From: Lichina pygmaea
Taxonomy: Eukaryota; Ascomycota; Lichinomycetes; Lichinales; Lichinaceae
Assembly: GCA_963422465.1 (NCBI GenBank)
Contig: OY730173.1
Location: forward strand, 1,736,001-1,800,000
Length of the DNA: 64,000 nt
Direction: 5' to 3'
How positions within the stretch are numbered: the stretch's first letter is position 1; each line of letters opens with the position of its first letter. The notes below the pieces were generated by a model. It ran no database searches, was not told the DNA's origin, and was given only the letters and a program-made list of their open reading frames with translations. Positions 7,568 through 18,076 of the stretch are shown here, one piece after another. The translations under genes were made by a program, and so were the position numbers.

Positions 7568-10500
7568 AGTTCTCGGTTGGTTCCCACGAATTCTCCTCTT
7601 CGTCAAATCCTAACCACTTCACCAGGTACTTGATTTTCCGTCCGTTTCTCCGACTGTCTAGGATCCTTTCGACATCGTACTCTTCTTCATCGTCCTCGAA
7701 GTGCCATTCTGTTTCGATTGCTGCGTCGCTGGGTGCTGGCTCGAGCAGCGAGACATGGAATACTCGGTGTATCCGTGCCTTTTTTGGCAGTCTCAGTCGG
7801 TAGTTGACTTCTCCAGTGCGCTTCTCAATCTCAAACAGTCCGATTCGTACATGATCCAGCTTTTTGCTCGGTCGCTTCGAGCGCAGGTTTTTTGTTGACA
7901 AATAGACCTTATCCCCCCTCTCCAGGGTTGGTCCCTTCAACCTTTTGCTGTTTAGGCGGTGGCTTGTTGTCTTTTGTGCAGATTCAATTGCAGTCTTCAT
8001 TTCCTCATGCATAGCAGTGAGTTTTTCGACGTTCGTTGAAGTGCCACTTCCAGCCACCATCGCTTCCCAGCGGGGGTTTCTGCCGTAGTTCGCAAAGAAC
8101 GGCGTCATGCCCGTCACGCTGTGTTGCTGATCATTGTACGCAAACTGAGCCATTGGTAGCAGTTCTACCCAATCGTCCTGTCGGTGGTTGACGTAGTGGC
8201 GTAGGTACTGTTCCATCGTCTGGTTTGTTCTCTCAGTTTGTCCGTCTGTTTGTGGATGGTAGGCAGTAGACATCCTCGTGTCTATCCCTAGCTGTCTTGT
8301 CCACGTGTTCCAGAATTTCGAGGTGAAGAGTTTGTCTCGATCCGAGATAATCTTCGTGGGTAGCCCTCGCTGGCTAACCAATTCTTTGAGCAGGACATTG
8401 GCGAGTTCGCTCGCTGTTCCTGTCTCTCGCCACGGGATCAGGTGAGCGTATTTGGTGAGTTTGTCAACAACCACCAAGATACTGTCATATTTCACCTTTG
8501 TTACCGGGTCCTCTGACCTCGGCAGCTTCACCACAAAATCCATTGTGATAGTATCCCAAGCCGCTTCTGGGAGGTCCATTTGTTGACTCTCTCCATAGGG
8601 TTTGTGGCGTGACGGTTTGTTTTTCGCACACTCTTCGCAGTTGCGAATAAATTCCGTCACTTTCCGCTTCATTCCGTTGAAGTGGTAACATCTCCGGATC
8701 TTTTCCAGGGTCTTGTCTCGCCCAGGATGTCCGTGTAGAGGTCCATCGTGATGTTGTCGAATCACGTCCTCTTGTGCACTCTCTGGCACTTCTTCCTTGT
8801 TCGTGGCCGCAACGTTGTGGCCTAGGGTCAGGAGTGCACCCATTTCTTCAGTTTTCGCTAACTGAGGTTGAGCATAGACCAGAGTTTGTCCTTTTGTCAC
8901 TAGGATTGGGCGCTCTTCTGTCGTGTCGTCTGTCGTCATATCAGGCCGTCTGCTAAGCGTGTCCGCTCGTGCGTTTTCTGATCCTTTTCGATAGAAGATC
9001 TGGAAGTCGTATGAAGCTAAAAGCTCCGCCCATCGGACTTGTCGTCTGTTTAGCTTCTTTGTCGTCGTGAAGTAAGCCAAATTCTTGTGGTCTGAGTACA
9101 CGTCCACTGTGTACTTTGCTCCTTCCAGGTAAGGTCTCCACTCCTGGAATGCGTCGACAATCGCTAACAACTCCTTGTCATGAACATCGTACCTGAGTTC
9201 TGGGCCAGAGAACTTTCTCGATCAGTATGCGACAGGGTGTAGGCGGTTTTCGGCGTCTGGTTGACACAAGCAAGATCCAAGTGCTTGGTCCGAGGCATCT
9301 GTCTCCATGATGATCTGCTGTCCGGGATCAAATGATGCCAGTATGGGTGCGGAGGTGAACTTCTCTTTCAGCTCCTGGAACGCTCTCTCTTGGCTGTTCC
9401 CCCATGTGAAGGTTTCTTCCTTCTTTGTTAGTTCAGTCAAGGGTGCTGCTGTCCTCAAGTACTCCTTGATGAATCGTCGGTAGAAGTTCGCAAATCCCAG
9501 GAAGGATTGGACTTCTTTGAGGTTTTTGGGTGTTGGCCAGTCTCGTACTGCCGTGATCTTTGTATCGTCCATACGGATTCCTTCCGTCGTCAGGATCGAT
9601 CCCAAATATTCCACTTCTTTCACGTGGAAGACGCTCTTATCAAGGCGTAACCTTATTCCTGCTTCTTGGAGCGCATGTAGGATCTTCTTGACATGCTGTT
9701 TGTGCTCCTCCAGGGTTCCATTGGTGTAAACCAAGACATCGTCGATATAAGCGGTAACAAATATATCCAGGTATTGTCGGAGGATGGCGTTAATAAGTGA
9801 TTGGAACATCGCCGGTGCATTCGTAAGGCCGAATGGCATAACAGTATACTCGTAATGCCCGTACCTCGTACGAAAGGCTGTCTTCCATTCTTCGCCATCT
9901 TTCATCCTAACCAGGTTGAAAGCGCCTCGGATGTCGAATTTGGTAAACCACTTGGCTCCTTGGATTCGGTCCTGGATTTCCGATATTAACGGTAGCGGGT
10001 AGCGATTCTTAATCGTGATCGCATTGAGCTGCCGGTAGTCAACACACAGTCGTAATTTGCTGTCTTTCTTTGGCACAAACAATATCGGGTATCCGGCCGG
10101 TGATGTTGAAGGTCTTATGAACCCTTTCGCTAGGTTCTCGTCCAGGTAATCTCTTAGGGCCTCAAGCTCCTTTGCTGATAGAGCGTAAATAGGGCCATGT
10201 GTGGGTTTCTTTCCGTCTTCCAGCGGAATTTCGTGATCCCACTCTTGGTGTTCTGGTAGCGTCGCGACCGCTTCCTCACCAAACATCTCCTGGTAGTCTT
10301 TATACTCACTTGGCAGCTGCGGTGCCTGAGTCTCGCCCACGGCGTCATGCGTGGTGCAAAGTTGATGGTTTCGGGGCTTCATCCAAGCCACATAGGCTCG
10401 CCCTCGCCGGTGGTGCTTCTTCCACCCTGCATATAAGATCTCTTTGATTCTCACTTTCTCTGGCTCTGCTCGAGTTGCCAGACTCCTCTTCGGAAAGACT

Positions 10501-11037
10501 AGGTGCCTTCTTTTCCAGTCGATCCTTGGGTTTTGACTTTCCAACCACGGAAGACCCAATATAACTTCATGTGGTATCTGGACCAAGTCGAATTCTTCTG
10601 ATCCGATTGTCGTACCGTCGACACACAGTCGTAGGTTCTTGGTCTCCTTCGTCACTCGTCCTTGGTTGTTGGAGAGTGGTGTCCCGTCCACTACCGTTAG
10701 TTGGTATGGATTCCTCTTTTCCTGAGTCGGGATCTTGTGCTTCCTGGCGAAACTTTCTGACATGAAGTTGCCAGTAGCTCCAGAGTTGATCATGGCATTT
10801 GTCAGATGCCCGTTGACTCTCATCTTGATGCGAAAATGCGGACTGCAGGCTGTCGTGTCGAGGCTCTGCTCGACCCCTTCTCTCCGGAGTGTTGTCTTGC
10901 CTGCTCTTCCGACTCCGGATTTGAAGAGCACTGCTAGTTTTTTGAACAACCAAGGCCCTGAGCCTGGCGTTCTGCCGCGTGTCTTTCGCATTTTTCAGTG
11001 AAGCATAGCTCCCATGCGTCTTCTCCGCAATCATCAT
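7404..11037 (-). pseudogene. Gypsy-A copy 1 pol region (protease, RT, RNase H, integrase, chromodomain)
   Basis: Long minus-strand reading frames cover the whole pol. Protease is near 10,800-10,900. RT has the YIDD box near 9,740-9,760 and the 'FDIRGAFN' block. RNase H follows, then an HHCC integrase zinc domain near 8,600-8,750 and the integrase core. A GPY/F-like module (RIGLFEI...) and a chromodomain near 7,600-7,700 (VKWLG...SWEP) end it. This order and the chromodomain place the family among Ty3/Gypsy chromoviruses. About one or two breaks interrupt the frame, so it is treated as a fossil, though a young one. Confidence 0.9.
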
Positions 11038-11314
11038 GTTCTTTCCCTTGCTGGCTTAGCTGGTGCTTGATGCTCCAGGCTTTCTTGTGGTATTCTGGGC
11101 CAGGGAAGTGGTGCCTTCTCCTTTTCTCTAGGAGATGTTCCTTGCAGTGGTGGTCCTCACATCCTTTCCAATAAGGATGTCTGCAGGCTGGTGTCGTAGC
11201 CTGGTGATAGTCCACTTGCGCTGCGATGTCTCGGGGCTGTGAGATGCTGATGGTGTTGTCCACCCATCGCGTCACTCTTGCTTCGCCGTCCTCCGACAAG
11301 GTCGCATCCTGTCG

Positions 11315-12478
11315 TCAGAGTAGTGGTGTCTCGGGAACTGGTGGCATGCCGGTTATGTCAATCTCGTAGTCTGTTGTGTTGAATTCGGAGATCAGGTCAT
11401 CCTCCCAATGAACCTTATCGATCTGGTCTTGGATTGTGTGCAGGTCCTCCAGTGACCTCTGCAGATCATTCTCCAGTCTTTCGATGTGCTGTCTGAGATT
11501 GTCCTCCTGTCCGAGGAGTGTTGCTTCTGACCGGTTCATGGGTAGCGTGCCTCTGGGAGCCCTCGGTGGCTCCTGAATGCCCTTGCCTTTCCAGGCACCG
11601 GTGGCATTCAACTGCTTACCCTTGCCTTCTTTCTTCTTCTTGCTTTGGCAGTTGGCTGCGAGGTGTCCTACCTTCTGGCAATTGTAACACTTCCGTGTTT
11701 CTTTCTTCTTTGTTGCCTGTGGTGTTGTTGCATCGATCTCCATGGGTGTCAAGCCGTACTTGTCTTGTGCTGGCGCTGTCTTTTTGCCCCATGGCCTTGC
11801 ATGCTTGCCTCGCTTCTCGAGTTCTCGTTCAAACTGTCGGTCGTCGATGTGTACCGCTGTGTCAATCATATCCTCGAGGTCGGTGGGTCGATCTCCTCGT
11901 GCGATGTCATCCTTGACTCGTTCCTTGAGAGCTTGGTAGAATAGTGCCGTCAAGGCACTGTCTCCCCATTGCGTCCTCACTGACAACTGTTGGAACTTCG
12001 CCGCGAAGTCTGATGCTGACCCTGTCTGCCGTAGTGCTTGGAGCTTTCGTTCCGCATCTTGTTCTTCATCAATGACCCCAAAGGTCTTCTTCATCTGGGT
12101 CTTGAAGGTAGAGAATCTCCCAATGATCTGCCGTGTCGTGGTCTCCATGCTAGAGGGATCTTCCTTGTTGTCGAGGAAGTCTCGTAGGTAGACATTAAAC
12201 CAGGCAAATGTCGGTCCGTCCAGGTAGGAAGCTGCGAACAGCACCTTCTCCTGTTCCGTAGGGAATTGTGCGGCGTTGAATCCGTAGTAAAGCTCAAGCT
12301 GAGAGAAGAATAATTCCAATCCCCCTCGTGATCCATCGTACCTCTTCGGCGTACCTACCTTCAACGGCTTTGGAGGTAAGGTGAGGGTGGTAGGGACAGG
12401 TGGTTCCTGGGCTTGCGCCTGAGGCGCAGCCCGAGGTTGGCCTGCCTGCGAAGGGGTAGGGCTGCGTGGATCTGCCAT
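11315..12478 (-). CDS. Gypsy-A copy 1 gag, 387 aa
   Basis: An open minus-strand frame beginning 38 bp inside the 5' LTR. It has a Pro/Ala-rich N terminus, a capsid-like region with the 'LELFFSQLELYYGF' and 'FKTQMKKTFG' blocks of fungal Gypsy Gag, and one CCHC zinc knuckle (CYNCQKVGHLAANC). The C-terminal part is Lys-rich followed by a heptad-like segment. A separate Cys/His-rich block typical of fungal Gypsy polyproteins follows at about 10,950-11,290, before protease. Confidence 0.88.
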   Translation of the reverse strand: MADPRSPTPSQAGQPRAAPQAQAQEPPVPTTLTLPPKPLKVGTPKRYDGSRGGLELFFSQLELYYGFNAAQFPTEQEKVLFAASYLDGPTFAWFNVYLRDFLDNKEDPSSMETTTRQIIGRFSTFKTQMKKTFGVIDEEQDAERKLQALRQTGSASDFAAKFQQLSVRTQWGDSALTALFYQALKERVKDDIARGDRPTDLEDMIDTAVHIDDRQFERELEKRGKHARPWGKKTAPAQDKYGLTPMEIDATTPQATKKKETRKCYNCQKVGHLAANCQSKKKKEGKGKQLNATGAWKGKGIQEPPRAPRGTLPMNRSEATLLGQEDNLRQHIERLENDLQRSLEDLHTIQDQIDKVHWEDDLISEFNTTDYEIDITGMPPVPETPLL

Positions 12479-12516
12479 CGTATTGAGCCGGTGTCCTATG
12501 TGTTAGAGGCTGAAAC

Positions 12517-12990
12517 TGTTAAAGGCCAGTCCACGTTCACACAGAATGTGGGTGGTCCTGTCTTCGACCGAGGAGGGCAGGGACTCAATAGATGAATAGC
12601 AAGTGGGGTAACTCTCTTGCTATTGTCGCTCGTAATGTGTGTTCAGCCTGGAGAGCTAATCCCTCCGGGCTCTTTGGGGGTCTTTATACAGATGCCCCAA
12701 GGGGGGGGGTCTCCTCGAGGGGTATCATCCTTTTGCGTGGACGAGCTCCTCGCTTAGCTCCTGCTCGTCCACCGGACGAGCTCCTTGCTTAGCTCCTGCT
12801 CGTCCACCGGACGAGCTCCTCGCTTAGCTCCTGCTCGTCCACCGGACGAGCTCCTCGCTTAGCTCCTGCTCGTCCACCGGACGAGCTCCTCGCTTAGCTC
12901 TTGCTCGTCCACCGGATCGGTCGGATGTTGTTCCGCATGACTCACACCTCTCCCTCGCTTACCTGGGCTGTTCCGGCCTAGGCCTTAACA
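12517..12990 (-). repeat. Gypsy-A copy 1, 5' LTR
   Basis: 474 bp, nearly identical to the LTR at 6,460-6,933, including the tandem 35-bp hairpin units. I could not recognise a tRNA primer-binding site in the 38 bp between this LTR and gag. Confidence 0.93.
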
Positions 12991-13886
12991 AATCAGCACT
13001 CTTCCTACTAACTTCCCAAGTGGAAAAAGTCTGGAAGGAAGGCATGGTTGTATCTCTACTTTCTCTGGATATCTCAGAAGCCTATGACAGAGTTCTACCT
13101 AAGATCCTCCAACAAATCCTAGAGAGAAAAGGAATTCCTCTCTGGCTATCTTCCTGGATTCTCTCTTTCTGCACCAGTTGTTCTACCACTCTTGTGTTTG
13201 ATGACTCTGAGTCTTCTGCTATTCCTATTCACTGTGGAGTTCCCCAAGGTTCCCCTTTATCTCCTATTCTATTTCTATTTTACATTTCTGAACTTCATGA
13301 AACTGTACACTCTCCTTCCACTGGTGTTTCTGCTCTGGGATTTGCAGATGATACAAATCTGCTTGCATTTGGACACTCTCTAAAAAGCAACCTTCTGAAG
13401 TTAAAGAACACACACCTCAAATATCTATCATGGGCTGCAAGACATGGAATGGTCTTCTCTTCTGAGAAATATGAAATACTTTATTTTTCCAGAAGAAGAT
13501 CAGACAATCTTCAGCTTAAGCTCAGACTGGGGAATGTGATTCTAAGACCAAAAGAAGAAGTGCGAGTATTAGGAGTGTACCTAGATGCAAAACTCCACTG
13601 GCATAAGCACCAGAGAATTATTCTTCAAAAAGCCCAGAAAGCACTTTCCTCTCTTTCTAGAACTTTATATTCTACTTGGGGTTTCCCAGTCCTCACATCA
13701 CGTCTTGTGTACACTGCAATACTCAGATCTTTACTGAGTTATGCTGTGGGGATCTGGTTCAATCCTCTAAGAAAATCTTCTAATATCTCTTCTTTTAGCA
13801 CATTCCAGAACAAATGCCTGAGACTTATTGGAGGTGCCTTCAAAGCCACTCCGTCTTTCTTATTAGAGAGTGAGCTTTTTCTTTTA
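12991..13886 (+). pseudogene. LINE L-b ORF2, middle part: reverse transcriptase
   Basis: This resumes the L-b reading after the AATCA duplication. RT blocks are LLSLDIS.AYDRV, IPIHCGVPQGSPLSP and GFADDTNLLAFGH, with the catalytic FADD intact here. The 'LGVYLDAKLHWHKH' thumb region follows, ending in 'GGAFKATPSFLLESELFLL', a block typical of Tad/I-group LINEs. The reading is cut at 13,886 by the Gypsy-B LTR. This part has no internal stop. Confidence 0.88.
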
Positions 13887-14494
13887 TGTTATGACCCAGG
13901 GGATGGGAGCCACTCATTTATAGGCAATCAGGCCACGGGCCAGGCAAGAGGACACCATGGAAGTCAAGTGACCAACCAACAAGGGGTCACGTGACTGTCA
14001 AGACACACACAGAAGTCTTGACACAGCATGCATGAAGCATCAAGACAATCTCACCAGTCTTGACACAGGATGCATGAAGCATCAAGACAATCTCACCAGT
14101 CTTGACGCAGGATGCATGAAGCATCAAGACAATCTCACCAGTCTCAACACAGGATGCATGAAGCATCAAGACAATCTCACCAGTCTCAACGCAGGGTGTA
14201 TAACATGGTGGGACTGTCAAGACAATCTCACCTGTCTTGACAGGCCAGCACTATATAGTCTGGCGATAGTTCCTTTATGGAACAATTGTCTTCAACTCAT
14301 GTTGTGATCCAGACAACTAGATCTACTTCAATACAATCCTTTTGTACAAAGCTATTGATCAGGTGTCACCACCACCATGTTCCACCAAACCCCTTCGCAC
14401 TTCTTGACACTCCTCTCCTGTGAGAACCAACCCACCTTCCACCTCTCACCCTAATCCTATACTCGGATAGGACAGTACAGTACAGACTGCAACA
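13887..14494 (+). repeat. Gypsy-B copy 1, 5' LTR
   Basis: 608 bp with TGTTATGACCC...TGCAACA ends. Positions 14,020-14,190 contain four tandem units of 42 bp, each holding the inverted arms TCAAGAC/GTCTTGA and a GATGCAT.ATGCATC-like palindrome. A TATATAG TATA box lies near 14,251. It is inserted in L-b ORF2. Confidence 0.9.
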
Positions 14495-14512
14495 CTTTGA
14501 AGACCCTCAAGG

Positions 14513-15340
14513 ATGAGTACCTCAGGAGCAACCAACCCCAACTTCCCAGATGGAAAAATTAGCGTTGCCAAGCCAGACCTGTTCTACAGTGAAAGGAACA
14601 AGGTCAACAACTGGCTCATGCAACTCCAAGTCTACTTTCAATTCCAACCAGAGACAAAGCTGCCTAAGGAAAAGTGGCCCCTCTTCGCAACCACTTACAT
14701 GAGAGGTAATGCTTATTGATAGATCAAGCCCTACGTCAACAAACATCTCTCAGGAAACAGAGACCACGACAGCACAACAGAATAGATGACAAAATGGACA
14801 TAATTCAAGGACAAGATCAAAAGGATCCTTGGACTATCTAACAAAGACAAAGTGGCTATACGAATGATCTAGCACATCAAGCAACAACACTCAGCCGCAG
14901 AGTACACCACACAGTTCAAACAATACTCAGTACTGACTGACTGGGACAATAATGCTCTGATAGTCATGTACTGACATAGACTCAAGGAAAACGTGAAGGA
15001 TGAAATCACCTTCAACAGACAAGTGGTCAACACACTGGATGAACTCATCGCACAAGCAATCAACATTGATAACAAACTATTTGAGTGAGTGATGGAGAAA
15101 CACCATGACGGAGGATACAGCCACCCCGCATGGCATGTGAGCAACCACTACAAGCCACCTAACAAGGCACCGCCACATGACCCATATAGCTATACACTCA
15201 TGGAACTGGATGCAGTCCACCACAAGGGAAGGTTCACAAAGGGAAGGAACAACAAAAAGGGGAAAGCACTGAAGTGCTATGCCTGTGGCAAGCTAGGCCA
15301 CATGGTGAAAGACTGTTGTTCAAAGAACAAGTTGCACTGA
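14513..15340 (+). pseudogene. Gypsy-B copy 1 gag
   Basis: Gag reading starting MSTSGATNPNFPDGK, with a capsid-like part and a CCHC knuckle (CYACGKLGHMVKDC) near 15,270-15,320. Broken; the copy at 36,121 is the better-preserved relative. Confidence 0.8.
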
Positions 15341-17102
15341 CAGCAACTTAATACACTCAACAGAGACTGGAATGTCATCAAGCCAGAGGACCCACCAGGA
15401 GAGGCTCAGCTATCCCTTGAACAATAGGACAACTACAATCAGACATTGGAAGCAGCCCACCAACTGGCAACATCAGGAGGTAAGGACCTACCAGAACCAA
15501 CAGGTCAGGACAAGGGACAGGAGCTCTTAACCACCTCTGATGGGGACTGAGACAAACCTGTGTCTATCAAAGAAGAAATACCACAAGGAAGCTATGCTTA
15601 CAGCATGGACCCACAAAATCTACGGCACAGCGAACTACAGTGGAGGTTTTGCACGAAGCACTACTACACCTACCACGAACAACTACAAAGGTACAGAGGA
15701 CATTCACCCTACCACGCCACCTGCCACAAGCATTGGGTCAATTGCGAGAAGGATGCGTGTGAGATCTATCTTTGGGACAAACATCAACACACCGCATTCC
15801 CCGGGCACACACATGATTGGCATGAACACCTCATGTTCCTACAGCAAGGCAACAACCACAACTGCTATGTCAACAATTGGCAGTACTGCCTCAAGCCTGG
15901 ATGTGACAAGCATCAGCAAGACAAATTCATGAACAGATTCCTCAGGACTGATGGGAATGGCTGGACCTATTGCCCAGTCAGTGGAAAGACACTTCAATCA
16001 GGAAAAGACTGAACTCCCTTGTCAAGGGGTGACATTGGGAGCTCAACAACATGACCCCTAGCAACGCAAAGCACCTGTGATTGCCTGTGTCACTACACAC
16101 CAACACGCCAGTACAGACATACGCACTTGTTGACTCTGGAGCCAGTGGAAACTACATCTCAAGACAACTTTACAACACCCTCGGCACTGGAAGGAGACGC
16201 AAGCAGCAGCCCTATCAGCTCATGATGGCAAATGGACAGACAGAGCTAGTCTGCCATGAGACACAGCCAATGGAAATAGTTACTGGACACTATGCTGAAA
16301 GGATCCACCTTGATATTTGTTAAAGGCCAGTCCATGTTCACACAGAATGTGGGTGGTCCTGTCTTCGACCGAGGAGGGCAGGGACTCAATAGATGAATAG
16401 CAAGTGGGGTAACTCTCTTGCTATTGTCGCTTGTAATGTGTGTTCAGCCTGGAGAGCTAATCCCTCCGGGCTCTTTGGGGGTCTTTATACAGATGCCCCA
16501 GGGGGGGGGTCTCCTTGAGGGGTATCATCCTTTTGCGTGGACGAGCTCCTCGCTTAGCTCCTGCTCGTCCACCGGACAAGCTCCTCGCTTAGCTCTTGCT
16601 CGTCCACCGGACGAGCTCCTCGCTTAGCTCTTGCTTGTCCACCGGATCGGTCGGATGTTGTTCTGCATGACTAACACCTCTCCCTCACTTACCTGGGCTG
16701 TTCCGGCCTAGGCCTTAACAATATTGTCGAGTTGGCCACTCAGGATATCTATTTGGGGATGCCTTGGCTAAAGAAGCACAACCCAGTTGTTAACTGGAAG
16801 ACAGGAGTACTCATGTTTAGGAACTGCACTAACAACACAGCTCAGACCTGTTACCAGCCGCAGAAGGCATGGACAGATGAGGGAAGAAGTCCTCAGTGGA
16901 ACCTCACTGACAGAAAGGACAACTCTCAAGAGAAGAGGTCTGCCTTGACAGGCACACCCTAGAACCAGGTGGCCAAACAGTCAGAGATGAAGAGAGAGGA
17001 AGTTGTTAACCCTCTGGAGATCCCTGAAGAGTACTGACCTGGGTATAATAACCTCTTTCAGGAAGAGACAACGACAGCAGTGTTACCTAAGCACCAACCT
17101 TG
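15341..17102 (+). pseudogene. Gypsy-B copy 1: Cys/His block and protease region
   Basis: After gag comes a His/Cys-rich block (about 15,560-16,010, FCTKHYYT.../CHKHWVNCEKD) that fungal Gypsy polyproteins carry before protease. The protease follows, with the active-site block [13 protein letters not shown] at about 16,115-16,150. The solo Gypsy-A LTR (16,318-16,720) sits inside protease and Gypsy-A copy 2 begins at 17,103. Confidence 0.78.
16318..16720 (-). repeat. Solo Gypsy-A LTR
   Basis: 403 bp with TGTTAAAGG...CCTTAACA ends, flanked by a perfect target duplication ATATT (16,313-16,317 and 16,721-16,725). It has about three 35-bp hairpin units. An LTR alone with matching duplications is the product of LTR-LTR recombination that removed the internal part of a former full insertion. 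Confidence 0.93.
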
Positions 17103-17493
17103 TGTTAAAGGCCAGTCCACGTTCACACAGAATGTGGGTGGTCCTGTCTTTGACTGAGGAGAGCAGGGACTCAATAGATGAATAGCAAGTGGGGTAACTC
17201 TCTTGCTATTGTCGCTCGTAATGTGTGTTCAGCCTGGAGAGCTATTCTCTCCGGCTATCTGGGTTCTTATATACAGGAGTCTGAGGGGGGGGGGTCCTCC
17301 CAAGGGGTATCAGCTTTCCGCGTGGACAAGCTGGACAAGCTGGTTACACGTCGTCCACCTCGTCCACCGTGGACGAGCTGGACAAGCTGGTTACACATCA
17401 TCCACCTTGTCCACCAGGTCGGGTGAACGTTGTTCCGTGTACCTCTGTACACTCGCTTCGGTCAGCTCAGCTGTTCCGGCCTGGGCCTTAACA
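17103..17493 (-). repeat. Gypsy-A copy 2, 3' LTR (subtype 2)
   Basis: 391 bp. Its central repeat differs from copies 1 and 3: units built on GTGGAC...GTCCAC arms with AAGCTGGACAAGCTGG between, at about 17,320-17,420. The ends and the outer 150 bp match the other Gypsy-A LTRs. Confidence 0.92.
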
Positions 17494-17545
17494 CCATCCC
17501 CTCCCTCCAAAGGTTCTGTCCCCAGATCCTCTCACTTCTCTTACC

Positions 17546-18076
17546 ATGACCCGGACATCTCGTGTTAATCATCGTGGAGTCCTCAGTTCTTGTGTTGGCA
17601 AGATGGGCAAGGTATCCAAAGTTTCATGCAGCGCATGTCGTCGTGACTGTGCCAAGTGTGTCGTCAGTTCAGAGTCCACATTTTGTGGTCGGTGCCTTGA
17701 GAAGAGTCGCTGTTGCGATCTCCATCTTGCGGAGTCAGAGTGGGAGAAGATGGAGCTTGAGCGCACTCAGCTCAAGGCTCAACTGAAGGAGATCGAGGAG
17801 CAGGAGTCTGTTCTCCTTCCTCGCAAACTTTGTCTCCGTCGTCAGTTGGGTGTGTTGTCCAAGAAGGAGGGTGAGGCCATCAAGTGTGAGCTTGCTGTGA
17901 TCAAGGATCAGGAGGATCTCGAGCAGGAGGCTACACGTGTGGAGTCCCCACCGCCTTTGGAGGACTTCTTCTCTTCGGAGGCTTTGGCTTCTCTCAAGTC
18001 TTTGTCTCCATCGATCCTGGCTTCTGCGGGTTTTGTCAGTGGAAACTCCGCAGTTTCTTGTTTGTCACAGGGCTGA
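17546..18076 (+). CDS. Antisense ORF of Gypsy-A copy 2: Zn(II)2Cys6-like domain plus coiled coil, 176 aa
   Basis: An open frame of 176 codons at the same place and orientation as 6,995-7,567. Cysteines 28, 31, 38, 47, 50 and 57 keep the spacing C-x2-C-x6-C-x8-C-x2-C-x6-C exactly, though the protein differs at many residues. It is open while the pol on the other strand of the same element is broken many times. A hand alignment of about 70 codons with copy 1 shows roughly 26 third-, 14 first- and 6 second-position differences. That pattern indicates selection on this antisense frame. The C-terminal block (SSEALASL...LSPS) is also conserved. Confidence 0.72.
   Translation: MTRTSRVNHRGVLSSCVGKMGKVSKVSCSACRRDCAKCVVSSESTFCGRCLEKSRCCDLHLAESEWEKMELERTQLKAQLKEIEEQESVLLPRKLCLRRQLGVLSKKEGEAIKCELAVIKDQEDLEQEATRVESPPPLEDFFSSEALASLKSLSPSILASAGFVSGNSAVSCLSQG

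Larger units (their letters stand above)
6460..12990 (-). mobile_element. Gypsy-A copy 1: near-whole Ty3/Gypsy chromovirus, minus strand
   Basis: A 6,531-bp element with two 474-bp LTRs that differ at about three positions by eye, so it is young. It is flanked by a perfect 5-bp target duplication AATCA (6,455-6,459 and 12,991-12,995), and inserted in ORF2 of LINE L-b. Order on the minus strand: 5' LTR, gag (with a CCHC knuckle), a Cys/His-rich block, protease, RT, RNase H, integrase, chromodomain, polypurine tract, 3' LTR. An additional ORF lies on the plus strand between pol and the 3' LTR. The element looks almost whole, with one or two apparent breaks in pol. Confidence 0.93.

Noticed and set aside
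11518-11944. Cys- and Leu-rich plus-strand ORFs opposite Gypsy-A gag
   Set aside because: They lie antisense to a well-supported gag frame, recur only because gag recurs, and have no motif. They differ from the 6,995 ORF, which lies mostly outside pol and shows third-position bias.
13987-14307. Open frames on both strands with repeated 14-residue units (for example IVLMLHASCVKTGE)
   Set aside because: They are translations of the 42-bp tandem repeat in the Gypsy-B LTR (also at 35,603-35,860 and 41,426-41,818), not proteins.
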